Below, in pieces: positions 8,199-16,466 of a stretch of DNA of 64,000 nt. How positions within the stretch are numbered: position 1 is the stretch's first letter; each line of letters begins with the position of its first letter. Source of the stretch: Robiginitomaculum sp. (lineage in GTDB: Bacteria; Pseudomonadota; Alphaproteobacteria; Caulobacterales; Maricaulaceae). The position numbers and the translations under genes were made by a program. Below the pieces are notes generated by a model. The model saw nothing but the letters and a program-made list of their open reading frames with translations, had not been told where the DNA came from and did no database searches. The stretch is from assembly GCA_021776635.1 (NCBI GenBank), contig JAJFFN010000038.1:23990-87989 (forward strand). Direction: 5' to 3'.

Positions 8199-9409
8199 AC
8201 ATCAATCTCTGTTAAACTTGCTAGACCTAAAAACAATGCCCCGACGACAAGTGCAACAATGATGCCCAACACAATAGTCACAGCTGGAGTTAATGCTGCC
8301 ATCAAACGTTCCATGCGCGTCCGCGCTGAACGTTCCAATATACCTGCGGCATCGGTAAGGGCTGGTCCAAGTTTGCCTGAACGCTCCCCGATCACTGCCA
8401 TGCGCACCAATAACTCTGGTGCCCCCGGTAAATTTCCTAATAAATCGGACAGGTTCTTACCGCCGCGCAGCGGGGCACTCAGTTCTTCAAATTTTTCACA
8501 AAGTACGATGTTTGCCACTGCACCTGCAGCTACAGAGTTGGCGGCGGGTAAAGGAACACCTGAGTTGACTAACAGTCCGAGCGTGCGCGCATAAGCAGAA
8601 AAGCCCGCCAGTTTTGGGCCACCCATGCCCAACCGCCCCAGGAGCAATCGATCAAAAAATTGCTTTACTTTATGTTTCAGTGCAGGGCGTGCCCGCATGC
8701 CGATGAGCAATACGAGCAATCCTAATGCAAGCCACGGCCCCCAAACTTCACAAAGCTGCCCAAATCCGAGTAGGGCTTTGGTCATAACCGGGAGCCTATC
8801 ACCCACATCATCAAATAAGGGGCGTAAGCGCGGTAAGACCATGGTGAAAAACACCAATAGTGTCAGGGAAATCATAAACAGGATAATCGCAGGATATACC
8901 AAAGCTGAGCCCAGCTTTTCTTTAAACGCGGCACTGGCCCCAAAACTGCTGGATGCATCCTGCAAGACTTTCTCCAAATGTCCCGCTGTTTCACCTGCTT
9001 GCACTAATCCGGCTAGAGCTAGAGCGGGGCCGGAAGTTTCTGTGGCCAATACACTATGCAGACTACCACCTTTTTGGACTTGCTCTGCACATCTTTCTGC
9101 CAAATCCCGGGCAGGTTTTGACCCAGCGGAAACGGCTGTCATTTGCAAAGCCTGATGGAGAGAAAAGCCCGAGTCTAATAGCCTTGCCAAGTCCCCTGAA
9201 AACTCAGCAGCGTCCTTTACACTAAATTCCTTGGGTGCAGGTTTAAACCAGTTTCGAAGTTCTGTTTTATCACCAGCAGGGTGCAATTTTAACGGCGTTT
9301 GCCCGCGAGCTATTAATACTTCTAAGGCTCCAGATTTGTTCGCCGCTTCGACAATGCCCGTTTGTACATGTCCATCTGTTCCTTGAACTTTATAGCTGAA
9401 CCTAGGCAT
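8195..9409 (-). CDS. gspF: Type II secretion inner-membrane protein GspF
   Basis: Polytopic platform protein that couples the ATPase to pseudopilus assembly. It has 404 residues, the standard length, with two T2SSF domains (about 70-190 and 270-395), each followed by membrane segments; the last segment contains VTIVLGIIVALVVGALFLG. The N-terminal MPRFSYKVQGTDGHVQTG is characteristic of GspF. The ATG shares one base with the gspE stop (TAATG), so the two are translationally coupled. Confidence 0.95.
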   Translation of the reverse strand: MPRFSYKVQGTDGHVQTGIVEAANKSGALEVLIARGQTPLKLHPAGDKTELRNWFKPAPKEFSVKDAAEFSGDLARLLDSGFSLHQALQMTAVSAGSKPARDLAERCAEQVQKGGSLHSVLATETSGPALALAGLVQAGETAGHLEKVLQDASSSFGASAAFKEKLGSALVYPAIILFMISLTLLVFFTMVLPRLRPLFDDVGDRLPVMTKALLGFGQLCEVWGPWLALGLLVLLIGMRARPALKHKVKQFFDRLLLGRLGMGGPKLAGFSAYARTLGLLVNSGVPLPAANSVAAGAVANIVLCEKFEELSAPLRGGKNLSDLLGNLPGAPELLVRMAVIGERSGKLGPALTDAAGILERSARTRMERLMAALTPAVTIVLGIIVALVVGALFLGLASLTEIDV

Positions 9410-10977
9410 TAATTTTGCCCTGCTGCTACATAGACATCATCAAGATTTACCTTGTCCGCTTTGGCCTTGGCTTCACCGTCTTGGCGCAAAGACACCATGC
9501 CTTGCTTGCGCGCAAGCTTGACGATGTCTCCCTCAGACGCACCTGACCTAATGGCTTTAGCAATTTTAGGGGCACATAGAAAACTTTCGGCTATCACTGT
9601 CCGGCCTTTGCCGTCCTTCTTGCGTACCAAACGTTGTGCCGTTACGCCGCTTAGTGTTGCGGCGATTAAATAATCTTCAATGCCCATGTCTTTGAGGCGG
9701 GCTATGGATGAGATGGCATCATTAGTGTGCAAGGTTGATAAAACTAAGTGTCCGGTGAGGGCAGCCTGTACGGCGATGCGTGCCGTCTCTGCGTCGCGGA
9801 TTTCGCCGACCATGAGAATGTCCGGGTCCTGGCGCAGAAAAGAGCGAAGCGTGGTTGCAAAAGTGACCCCCGCAGCTTCATTAACTTGCACCTGATTTAT
9901 ATCTTCAAAGAAATATTCAATCGGATCTTCAACAGTAAGGATTTTACGCTGGGTTTGTCTGAGCTTGTTAAGAGCCGCATACAATGTAGTTGTTTTACCA
10001 GAGCCCGTCGGCCCCGTGACCAGGAAAATACCTTTGGGGGTCTTTAAGACTGTCTCTATTAGCTCTTTATCGTAATCAGAAAATCCGAGAGTACTTAAAT
10101 CCAGCATGGAGGCTGCCCGGTCCAATATCCGAATAGCCATACTTTCCCCGTACGCTGTTGGTACTGTAGATACCCGCAAATCAATCGGGCGGCCACGAAC
10201 GGCAACAGACGTTCTGCCATCTTGAGGGCGGCGTCTATCTGCTACGTCCATATCACATAATACCTTAACACGCGATACTAGGAGTGCGGCTACTTCCGGT
10301 GACTCGTCAGGCAAAGTTTGCAATGCGCCGTCTATGCGAATGCGAATACGGGTAATATTGGGCGCAGGTTCCACATGGATATCCGTAGCGCCCTTATCCA
10401 CAGCTTCCGTCAGCAATCTGTCAACCTTACGAACTATCGGTGCTTCATTGGATAAATCCTTCAACCGCTGGGCATCGTCAGCCCAACCAGCCCCAAACCG
10501 AGCTGCGCTATCTGCATCTTCTTCCGTTTCCGAGCTGTAAGCTCTATCAAAAGCCGTTTGCCAATCGGTTAGTGCTATTACAGCAGGTTCTATGTTAAGC
10601 CCTGTAGCAAAACCTATTCCAATTAAAGCATCAGTGTCTAATGGATCTACCATCGCTACAGATAATTTGTCTCCGACTTGCTCGAATGGAAATATTTTAC
10701 GTGTACGCAAATAGGCTATGCTCATGCCTTCAACTGGTTGCTCTATATCAGGCAGGTTGGTTAAGGTAATGCTACCCAAGCCCAGCGCATTTTGGTATGC
10801 TTTGACTACTGTGCTGTCAGGAGACAAACCCAATTGAGCTATCACAACTGGCAAGCTTGCTCCCGTCTCTGCACAAACACGTTCTACCCGAGTTCGAGCC
10901 GATGCCTCTAAGCCTTCGCTTAATAGAGCACCCCAAAAGCTATCAAGTGATTTTTGTTCATCTAAAGTTGAAAACAT
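9409..10977 (-). CDS. gspE: Type II secretion ATPase GspE, lacking the tetracysteine segment
   Basis: Cytoplasmic secretion ATPase that powers pseudopilus assembly. From ATG 10977 it has 522 residues; the only upstream in-frame start is a TTG five codons earlier. Visible are the N-terminal GspE_N domain (about 35-145), Walker A GPTGSGKT (322-329), the Asp box near 355, Walker B with GEIRD (384-395) and the His box STLHTNDA. After AQRLVR (447-452) most family members have a zinc-binding region of about 40 residues with two CxxC pairs. Here the chain runs straight from RLVRKKDGKGR into the C-terminal helices, so this segment is missing. First gene of the operon. Confidence 0.94.
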   Translation of the reverse strand: MFSTLDEQKSLDSFWGALLSEGLEASARTRVERVCAETGASLPVVIAQLGLSPDSTVVKAYQNALGLGSITLTNLPDIEQPVEGMSIAYLRTRKIFPFEQVGDKLSVAMVDPLDTDALIGIGFATGLNIEPAVIALTDWQTAFDRAYSSETEEDADSAARFGAGWADDAQRLKDLSNEAPIVRKVDRLLTEAVDKGATDIHVEPAPNITRIRIRIDGALQTLPDESPEVAALLVSRVKVLCDMDVADRRRPQDGRTSVAVRGRPIDLRVSTVPTAYGESMAIRILDRAASMLDLSTLGFSDYDKELIETVLKTPKGIFLVTGPTGSGKTTTLYAALNKLRQTQRKILTVEDPIEYFFEDINQVQVNEAAGVTFATTLRSFLRQDPDILMVGEIRDAETARIAVQAALTGHLVLSTLHTNDAISSIARLKDMGIEDYLIAATLSGVTAQRLVRKKDGKGRTVIAESFLCAPKIAKAIRSGASEGDIVKLARKQGMVSLRQDGEAKAKADKVNLDDVYVAAGQN

Positions 10978-11249
10978 TGCTATACATAACAAGACATATA
11001 CTCTTTGGCGATTGATAATTGGCTATTTATCGGTCTTTATATAAAATTAGTGCCATAAATTTCTTACATTACCTAGGAACACTGTCTAGGCATGATAATG
11101 CCGTGGCGAGGGTTGTACGATACCACTTTTAAAACAGGTGTTTATTGAGAGCTATAATCAACCCGTGCTTACTATGTGCTTACTGGCGAAATAAGTAAAA
11201 ATAGCTTGATTTTTGTTTGCATCTAAGTTATTGAAATAACTATGGAAAC
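10978..11249 (-). other. Intergenic region between gspE and tRNA-Thr; gsp promoter expected here
   Basis: No gene is seen. On the minus strand this stretch must hold the promoter of the gsp operon, but I cannot single out a convincing -35/-10 pair in the AT-rich part (10980-11070). Two small features stand out: an imperfectly spaced palindrome CCTAG-N9-CTAGG (11072-11090) and a 9-base direct repeat (11165-11184), listed separately. A weak AT-only hairpin at 11226-11241 could help end the tRNA-Thr transcript. Confidence 0.4.
11165..11184. repeat. Tandem direct repeat GTGCTTACT with 11-base period
   Basis: The nonamer GTGCTTACT occurs at 11165-11173 and again at 11176-11184, so the repeat period is 11 bases, one helical turn. 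OmpR/PhoB-family response regulators bind direct repeats with this period. The site is about 190 bases upstream of the gspE start. That it is an operator is inference; no regulator is encoded nearby. Confidence 0.35.
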
Positions 11250-11324
11250 TGGTGCCGCAAGGGAGAATTGAACTCCCGACCTCATCATTACCAATGATGC
11301 GCTCTACCACTGAGCTACTGCGGC
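11250..11324 (-). tRNA. tRNA-Thr (anticodon GGT)
   Basis: On the minus strand the sequence folds as a cloverleaf: acceptor GCCGCAG paired with TTGCGGC, D-arm AGCTCAGTGGTAGAGC, anticodon stem CATCA/TGATG with loop TTGGTAA (anticodon GGT), T-arm GGGAGTTCAATTCTCCC, discriminator A and an encoded CCA at 11250-11252. 75 bases with CCA. It lies between the gsp operon and the murA block. Confidence 0.95.
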
Positions 11325-11426
11325 CAAAATCATAGCTTTTTCGCTAAGGGCACGCATATAACCTAGACTATCTATGCCCGCAAGACTGAATTGACATTTG
11401 GGTGCTTGGCACTGTACTTAGCGTGT

Positions 11427-11564
11427 ATGATTAGTGACAAATGCGGCGACAAAACCGAAAAACAAAAGCAACAAGAACTTCGCGGTGCAAGGGTGGCCAA
11501 AGCGCTTCGTGATAACTTACGACGTAGAAAGCAAGCTACCAAGAAATCCAAAACACCAAAATAA
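11427..11564 (+). CDS. Small basic protein conserved upstream of murA
   Basis: An ATG at 11427 opens a 45-residue frame ending at TAA 11562. The middle part, ELRGARVAKALRDNLRRRKQ, is rich in Arg/Lys/Ala and likely helical. As I recall, short proteins with the same ARxAxALRxNLRRRKxQ pattern occur in alphaproteobacteria, often beside murA; this is from memory, not from a search. The function is unknown; the charge suggests a nucleic-acid or ribosome partner. It stands 112 bases upstream of murA on the same strand. Confidence 0.65.
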   Translation: MISDKCGDKTEKQKQQELRGARVAKALRDNLRRRKQATKKSKTPK

Positions 11565-11676
11565 GTGTATATTCATTAAAGATTTTAATGAGTGCAAGTT
11601 GTCATAATCTCGCCTAACATTTTGCTGATAGATGATTCCATATTCTTGGTATGGCTACACTATTTGGAGAAAATAA

Positions 11677-12936
11677 ATGGATAAAATTGTAATTGAAGGC
11701 GGGACACCATTGTCGGGTCAAATTTCAATCAGCGGTGCCAAGAACTCAGCCCTTAAATTGATGGTTGCCTGCTTACTAACAGATGCTCCATTTGAATTAA
11801 CCAATATGCCTAATCTGCGCGATACGCGGTTTTTAGGGCAGTTACTGGAAAATTTTGGCGTACAGGTAAATGATGGGGTAGGGCGCTTATCTCTTCATGC
11901 TAAGAATTTAACTTCTACGACAGCGCCCTATGATTTGGTGCGTAAAATGCGCGCTAGCTTTAATGTACTTGGGCCATTACTTGCGCGTACACACAAAGCA
12001 AAGGTGTCTTTGCCAGGTGGCTGTGCCATTGGCGCGCGGCCTGTGGACTTACATTTGAGCGCTCTGAAGTCCATGGGCGCAAATATTGAATTAGATGAAG
12101 GCTATGTCATTGCATCTGCAAAGGGAGGTCTTAGGGGCGCGGAAATTACATTTCCGTTCATAAGTGTCGGCGCTACGGAACATGCAATGCTGGCCGCAGT
12201 ATTAGCTAAGGGTGAGACTGTATTGAACAATGCAGCACGCGAACCAGAGATTGTAGACTTGGCTAATTGCTTAAATGCCATGGGGGCTAATATAAGTGGG
12301 GCAGGGCGCTCCGAGGTGATAATCGAAGGCGTCGAAAAATTAGGCGGCACCAGTTATGCCGTTGTCCCTGATAGGATTGAAGCGGGAACCTATGCATTGG
12401 CAACTGCGACAGTTGGCGGGGCGGTGCGACTTTTGAATGTACGCTCTGACCATTTGGGATCATTGTGGCCTCTCATTGCTCAGGCTGGTGCCAAGGTGAC
12501 TATGGATGAGAATTCGGTACTGGTAGAGCGCCACGGCACACCTATTCTGCCTGTAGATGTTGAGACACAGGCTTATCCAGGCTTTCCAACGGATTTACAG
12601 GCGCAGTTTATGGCGATGATGTGTTTGGCGGACGGTGTGTCTATTATCCGTGAAAATATTTTCGAAAACAGATTTATGCATTGTCCTGAATTATCACGCA
12701 TGGGGGCGAATATTACGGTGAGTGGCCGTGAAGCCATTATTAGAGGAGTTCCCACATTAAAAGGCGCACAAGTTATGGCGACGGATTTGCGAGCCTCAGC
12801 AAGTTTGGTGGCAGCAGGCATGGCGGCTGAAGATATAACCGAAGTTGGCCGTGTATATCATTTAGATCGTGGTTTTGAACAAATAGAAGTTAAGCTTGGC
12901 AATTGCGGAGCGCGTATTAAACGGGTATCAGAATAA
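11677..12936 (+). CDS. murA: UDP-N-acetylglucosamine 1-carboxyvinyltransferase MurA
   Basis: Catalyses the first committed step of peptidoglycan synthesis, transfer of enolpyruvate from PEP to UDP-GlcNAc, in the cytoplasm. It has 419 residues, the usual size. The Lys22-Asn23 pair of the substrate site is in SGAKNSALK, and the active-site cysteine is Cys116 in PGGCAIGARPVDLH, so the fosfomycin-sensitive Cys form is present. A GGAG sits 9 bases upstream of the ATG. It leads the block DUF2948-UPF0262-LMWPTP-infA, a conserved alphaproteobacterial arrangement. Confidence 0.98.
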   Translation: MDKIVIEGGTPLSGQISISGAKNSALKLMVACLLTDAPFELTNMPNLRDTRFLGQLLENFGVQVNDGVGRLSLHAKNLTSTTAPYDLVRKMRASFNVLGPLLARTHKAKVSLPGGCAIGARPVDLHLSALKSMGANIELDEGYVIASAKGGLRGAEITFPFISVGATEHAMLAAVLAKGETVLNNAAREPEIVDLANCLNAMGANISGAGRSEVIIEGVEKLGGTSYAVVPDRIEAGTYALATATVGGAVRLLNVRSDHLGSLWPLIAQAGAKVTMDENSVLVERHGTPILPVDVETQAYPGFPTDLQAQFMAMMCLADGVSIIRENIFENRFMHCPELSRMGANITVSGREAIIRGVPTLKGAQVMATDLRASASLVAAGMAAEDITEVGRVYHLDRGFEQIEVKLGNCGARIKRVSE

Positions 12937-12938
12937 AC

Positions 12939-13367
12939 ATGAGCACTGGACTAAAATTATTAGCTGAAACGGACAAGGGTTTAACTGTACTGTCAGCCGC
13001 ATTACAAGATGCTATCATCCGAGTTGGGGATATCCATTTTGATAGCGGTGGGCATTCAATGGTATTAATCGCAAGTCGTTTTTGTCATGAAACAGAAACT
13101 CCGAGGCGCGTGAGGGCTGGGCTTGGCCTGCACAATGTATTATCAGTACGAACGCAGGGTATTAACAGATCTGATCCTGACGCATTTTTAGTTTTACTAT
13201 CCATAAATTTTACACCCAACAATAAACCTCCTGGAGGTATCATTAGCCTTATCTTTGCTGGAGGTGGTGAAATTTGCATCGAAGCCGAATGTCTCGAAGT
13301 TAGGTTAGTGGATATTCAAAACGAACGTCCAACACAAAGCGTTCCAATTCATCCATCTGAGGACTAA
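12939..13367 (+). CDS. DUF2948 family protein
   Basis: A 142-residue protein matching the DUF2948 pattern (LLAETDKGLTVLSAALQDA near the N-terminus, RRVRAGL in the middle). No signal or membrane segment, so cytoplasmic. Its function is not known to me. It starts two bases after the murA stop and is almost always next to murA in alphaproteobacteria, so a link to the cell envelope or to the following genes is possible but unproven. In many relatives hisD follows; here it does not. Confidence 0.85.
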   Translation: MSTGLKLLAETDKGLTVLSAALQDAIIRVGDIHFDSGGHSMVLIASRFCHETETPRRVRAGLGLHNVLSVRTQGINRSDPDAFLVLLSINFTPNNKPPGGIISLIFAGGGEICIEAECLEVRLVDIQNERPTQSVPIHPSED

Positions 13368-13375
13368 AGTGAGAG

Positions 13376-13849
13376 ATGAGTGAAGATCACTATATAAGTG
13401 AATTGCACATTGATGCGCAAAGCCTGGCGGTGACAAGTCCTGAAATGGAGCATGAACGGCGTGTCGCGATTTTTGATTTATTGGAAGAAAATAACTTTAA
13501 ACCTAAAGAGTCCCAGTCTGGCCCTTATATTGTGAATGTGTCTTTGCTGGAAGATCGGTTATTGTTAAATGTTTTGCGAACAAACGGAGTTGCGCGTGGA
13601 GATTTTTCCTTTTCTATCAAACCTTTTCGCCGGATTATTAAAGATTATTTTATGATTTGTGAAGCCTATCACGATGCAATACGAACTGCGACGACCGCGA
13701 AAATTGAAGCCATCGATATGGGCAGACGTGGGCTGCACAATGAAGGGTCAAGGCTGCTAGAAGATAGTCTGCGAAACTCTGTAGAGTTGGATTTTAACAC
13801 ATCAAGGCGAATGTTTACGCTCATTTGCGCATTGCATAGAAGACCATAG
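13376..13849 (+). CDS. UPF0262 family protein
   Basis: A 157-residue cytoplasmic protein. ERRVAIFDLLEENNFKP near residues 23-40 and the FSIKPFRRIIKDYFMICEAYHDAI-like region are characteristic of UPF0262, a family found almost only in alphaproteobacteria. A GAGAG precedes the ATG. No catalytic motif can be recognised. It sits between DUF2948 and the phosphatase gene, as in the standard block. Confidence 0.88.
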   Translation: MSEDHYISELHIDAQSLAVTSPEMEHERRVAIFDLLEENNFKPKESQSGPYIVNVSLLEDRLLLNVLRTNGVARGDFSFSIKPFRRIIKDYFMICEAYHDAIRTATTAKIEAIDMGRRGLHNEGSRLLEDSLRNSVELDFNTSRRMFTLICALHRRP

Positions 13850-13856
13850 GGGCATT

Positions 13857-14294
13857 ATGAAAGTGAGTAACAATAATGAACTGCCTGCGTCTGTACTTTT
13901 TGTGTGTACGCTCAATTCCATCCGCTCACCGATGGCGGAAGGCATGATGAAGGCACAGTTCGGAAATGATGTTTATGTGCAGTCCTGTGGTCTTGAGGCC
14001 GGAGAACTCAATGACCTTATGATCGCAGTCATGCGCGAAAAAAACATTGATATGTCCCGCCACAAATCAAAAACTTTGGCAGGAATAGCTGATACAAGCT
14101 TTGACGTTGCAATAGCCTTTAACAAAGATGCTGAGGCTGCTGTTCACGCCGTATTTGATGATAGCGATACGGTTATAGAAGTTTGGCCAACGCCGGATCC
14201 GACGCAAAGTGCCATGGATGTTCGTGCGATGATGGACAATTTTAGGGCCGTACGAGATGTAATTGAGATGCGAATTGAAAGAAAGTTTAATTAA
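13857..14294 (+). CDS. Low-molecular-weight protein-tyrosine-phosphatase-like protein (arsenate reductase superfamily)
   Basis: 145 residues. The P-loop Cys17-x5-Arg23-Ser24 (CTLNSIRS) near the N-terminus and an Asp-Pro (PTPDPT) near residue 118 are the nucleophile and general-acid elements of LMW phosphatases; thioredoxin-coupled arsenate reductases share the fold. Additional cysteines expected for ArsC are limited (Cys39), so a phosphatase or a regulatory role is more likely. The gene follows UPF0262 by 7 bases and precedes infA, as in other alphaproteobacteria. Confidence 0.8.
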   Translation: MKVSNNNELPASVLFVCTLNSIRSPMAEGMMKAQFGNDVYVQSCGLEAGELNDLMIAVMREKNIDMSRHKSKTLAGIADTSFDVAIAFNKDAEAAVHAVFDDSDTVIEVWPTPDPTQSAMDVRAMMDNFRAVRDVIEMRIERKFN

Positions 14295-14311
14295 TAATAA
14301 GGTGAAAATGT

Positions 14312-14330
14312 GTGTTTTTATAAAAAACAC
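14312..14330. other. Short perfect hairpin between phosphatase gene and infA
   Basis: GTGTTTTT and AAAAACAC are perfectly complementary around a 3-base loop. It is AT-rich, with no T-run on the plus strand, so it is a weak terminator candidate at best; it could also shape the infA leader. Confidence 0.25.
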
Positions 14331-14431
14331 CTATATATTCATGTGTAGACGTGGTTAAACGCCCTGCATCGCTAAGAAGAATCGTTATCGATTGTTTTTA
14401 TGAATTTAAAAAGACTTTGGAAGGAATCCAA

Positions 14432-14653
14432 TTGGCTAAAGAAGAACTATTAGAATTTGATGGTGAAGTCATCGAGCTTTTACCAAACGCGACATTTCGC
14501 GTCAAACTAGATGGCAATGACCATGAAATAATTGCCCACACTGCAGGTAGGATGCGTAAAAACCGTATTCGTGTTCTGGCCGGTGATAAAGTGACCGTTG
14601 AGATGACACCCTATGATCTGACTAAAGGTCGGATTACCTACCGCTTTAAGTAA
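14432..14653 (+). CDS. infA: Translation initiation factor IF-1
   Basis: IF-1 is an essential OB-fold protein that occupies the ribosomal A site during initiation. Residues 1-73 read [19 protein letters not shown] and onward through [13 protein letters not shown] to RITYRFK, the full expected length. The start must be TTG at 14432: it has GGAAGGA about 6 bases upstream and gives the canonical N-terminus (Ala-Lys-Glu-Glu). The frame is open a further 27 codons back to a GTG at 14351, which would add a basic extension not known in IF-1; I reject that start but the coincidence is noted. Confidence 0.95.
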   Translation: MAKEELLEFDGEVIELLPNATFRVKLDGNDHEIIAHTAGRMRKNRIRVLAGDKVTVEMTPYDLTKGRITYRFK

Positions 14654-14664
14654 TTATTGCTCTT

Positions 14665-15255
14665 ATGAGCAGTTCCGTAAAATCCAAACTTATTTTAGCG
14701 AGCGCATCACCGCGTAGGCGTGAGCTATTAGCTCGTATCGGCGTTGTTCCCGATGCTATTCTGCCTGCGGATATTAATGAAACTCCACATAAGGATGAAC
14801 TTCCCAAACCCCATGCCTTGAGGCTCGCAATTGAGAAAGCCGAAGCCATCTCTCCTGAGCATAAGGATGCTTATATTTTAGCTGCAGATACCGTTGTCGG
14901 GGTCGGGCGACGTATATTGCCAAAGGCGGAAGATAAAGGTACGGCAAAATACTGCCTAGAGCTTTTGTCAGGTCGTGCACACCGTGTGTTTACAGGGGTT
15001 TGCCTGTTGACGCCCGGTGGACGTCAAATCGAACGTGTTGTAGAAACTAGGCTAAAAATGAAACGGCTTTCGGACATTGAAATGCTCATGTATCTGGATA
15101 GTAAGGAATGGGACGGTAAAGCTGGTGGCTACGGAATTCAAGGACTGGCTGGCGCATTTATTTCGCATATTAGTGGTTCCTATAGCAATGTAGTTGGTCT
15201 GCCGGTTTTTGAGACCCGTAATATGTTTATTGGCGCAGGTTTTTTTACTGATTAA
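14665..15255 (+). CDS. maf: Maf family nucleotide pyrophosphatase
   Basis: 196 residues. The signature SASPRRRELL (8-18) near the N-terminus, the DINETP acid site and the AADTVV motif (about 73-78) are those of Maf/YhdE nucleoside triphosphate pyrophosphatases, which hydrolyse dTTP/UTP or modified pyrimidine nucleotides. A C-terminal GKAGGYGIQGLAG segment completes the family pattern. It lies 11 bases after infA and 12 before the ribonuclease gene. Confidence 0.92.
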   Translation: MSSSVKSKLILASASPRRRELLARIGVVPDAILPADINETPHKDELPKPHALRLAIEKAEAISPEHKDAYILAADTVVGVGRRILPKAEDKGTAKYCLELLSGRAHRVFTGVCLLTPGGRQIERVVETRLKMKRLSDIEMLMYLDSKEWDGKAGGYGIQGLAGAFISHISGSYSNVVGLPVFETRNMFIGAGFFTD

Positions 15256-15267
15256 AAGGGTTTTTAA

Positions 15268-16284
15268 ATGGCTAAATTATGCCGAATAGAGCAAGCAATT
15301 GGTGAAGAAAGGGCAGCCATTATCCACCACAAGCGCGATATAGAATACTATGTCCGCCGATGGAGCGACCGGAATATTGCGCGAAAAGGTGAGGTCTATA
15401 GTGCCCGTGTAATACGTATAGACAAGGATTTAATGGCGGCATTTGTTGACATGGGCTCTGGTGCTAACGGCTTATTGCGTTTTGCAATGGCGCACAACGC
15501 CCCGCGTTTAATCGAAGGCGAAATGGTCCGCGTCGAAGTCTTGCGCCAAATGGAAGCGGGCAAAGGGCCTTTGGTCAGGTTTCTAGAGCCAAGTAATGCC
15601 AGTAAACCAAGCAAAGAAAAAGCTATTAATTTACGCGAAGCGCTCATCGCACGTTATCCCGATATTCAGTTTGAAGATGGGCATGTGAATGGTGTCGAAG
15701 AGGCCGCAGAGACGGAAATAGCTCTGCAAGGTGGTGGCTATATATATATAGAACACACCCGCGCCGGCACAATGATTGATGTGGATACAGGTACAGGGCA
15801 AAAGAGTGCAGTGGGAATTGCTGCAGCCCGAGAAATTGCCCGCCAAATTCGCAAGCGCGGCATTGGTGGATTGATCCTTGCTGATTTTCCAAATTTTCGC
15901 AAAAAGAAAGTGCAAGCGGATGTCTGGCAAACGTTTAAGGATGGGTTTAATAATGATCCTGATATGCCGAAAATTGCACCTTACTCACGTTTTGGCACTA
16001 TAGAAATGACCCGTACACGTAGGGGCCCTTCTATAGCGCAAATTCTAATGGGAAAGGACGGCGAACCTACAACCGAGACGACCGCTCTTAGAGGCTTACG
16101 TCGTTTATCCGCCGAAGCAAATATCGAAGGCGGTTCACGGCTTGTATTGCAGGTACCTAAGCCCGCCTTTCAGTGGCTGGAAGCAGATACTATTGGGTGG
16201 CGCAATGCTCTGGTTGAACGTATGGGAAAACGCTTTAGGGTCGTATCTGGGACGAACATTGATGTGTATAAGGATGATAAATGA
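15268..16284 (+). CDS. Ribonuclease E/G family protein, short form
   Basis: 338 residues. The N-terminal S1-like domain (about 35-105, with [21 protein letters not shown]) is followed by a 5'-sensor/RNase-H-like region and the metal-site region. The aspartate of the ILADFPNF segment and the [13 protein letters not shown] motif correspond to the catalytic core of RNase E/G. The zinc-link CPxC motif and the long C-terminal tail of RNase E are missing. This compact protein between maf and yacG is usual in alphaproteobacteria, where a separate full-length RNase E exists elsewhere. It overlaps yacG by 4 bases. Confidence 0.85.
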   Translation: MAKLCRIEQAIGEERAAIIHHKRDIEYYVRRWSDRNIARKGEVYSARVIRIDKDLMAAFVDMGSGANGLLRFAMAHNAPRLIEGEMVRVEVLRQMEAGKGPLVRFLEPSNASKPSKEKAINLREALIARYPDIQFEDGHVNGVEEAAETEIALQGGGYIYIEHTRAGTMIDVDTGTGQKSAVGIAAAREIARQIRKRGIGGLILADFPNFRKKKVQADVWQTFKDGFNNDPDMPKIAPYSRFGTIEMTRTRRGPSIAQILMGKDGEPTTETTALRGLRRLSAEANIEGGSRLVLQVPKPAFQWLEADTIGWRNALVERMGKRFRVVSGTNIDVYKDDK

Positions 16285-16466
16285 GCAAGAAATGCAAGAT
16301 ATGCAAAAAACCTGCAGCGCCCGATTTTGCACCGTTTTGTGGGGAGCGTTGTGCCGACGTTGATTTAGGCCGCTGGCTGAAGGGAGGTTACGCCATCCCT
16401 GGCCCGGACGGTGAAGCAAGTATTCCAGCGAACGATAATCCAGATGCGGATCCAGAATTAATTTAA
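16281..16466 (+). CDS. yacG: YacG zinc-ribbon protein (DNA gyrase inhibitor family)
   Basis: 61 residues. Cys5-x2-Cys8 and Cys20-x3-Cys24 form the single zinc site, followed by the [14 protein letters not shown] segment of YacG. E. coli YacG binds GyrB and inhibits gyrase. The gene starts in the end of the ribonuclease gene (ATGA overlap), and its stop overlaps the convergent glycerophosphodiesterase stop by 9 bases. Confidence 0.93.
   Translation: MSKKCKICKKPAAPDFAPFCGERCADVDLGRWLKGGYAIPGPDGEASIPANDNPDADPELI

Noticed and set aside
14312..14330. Hairpin as terminator before infA
   Set aside because: The stem is AT-rich and is not followed by a T-run, and the block around it looks co-transcribed.
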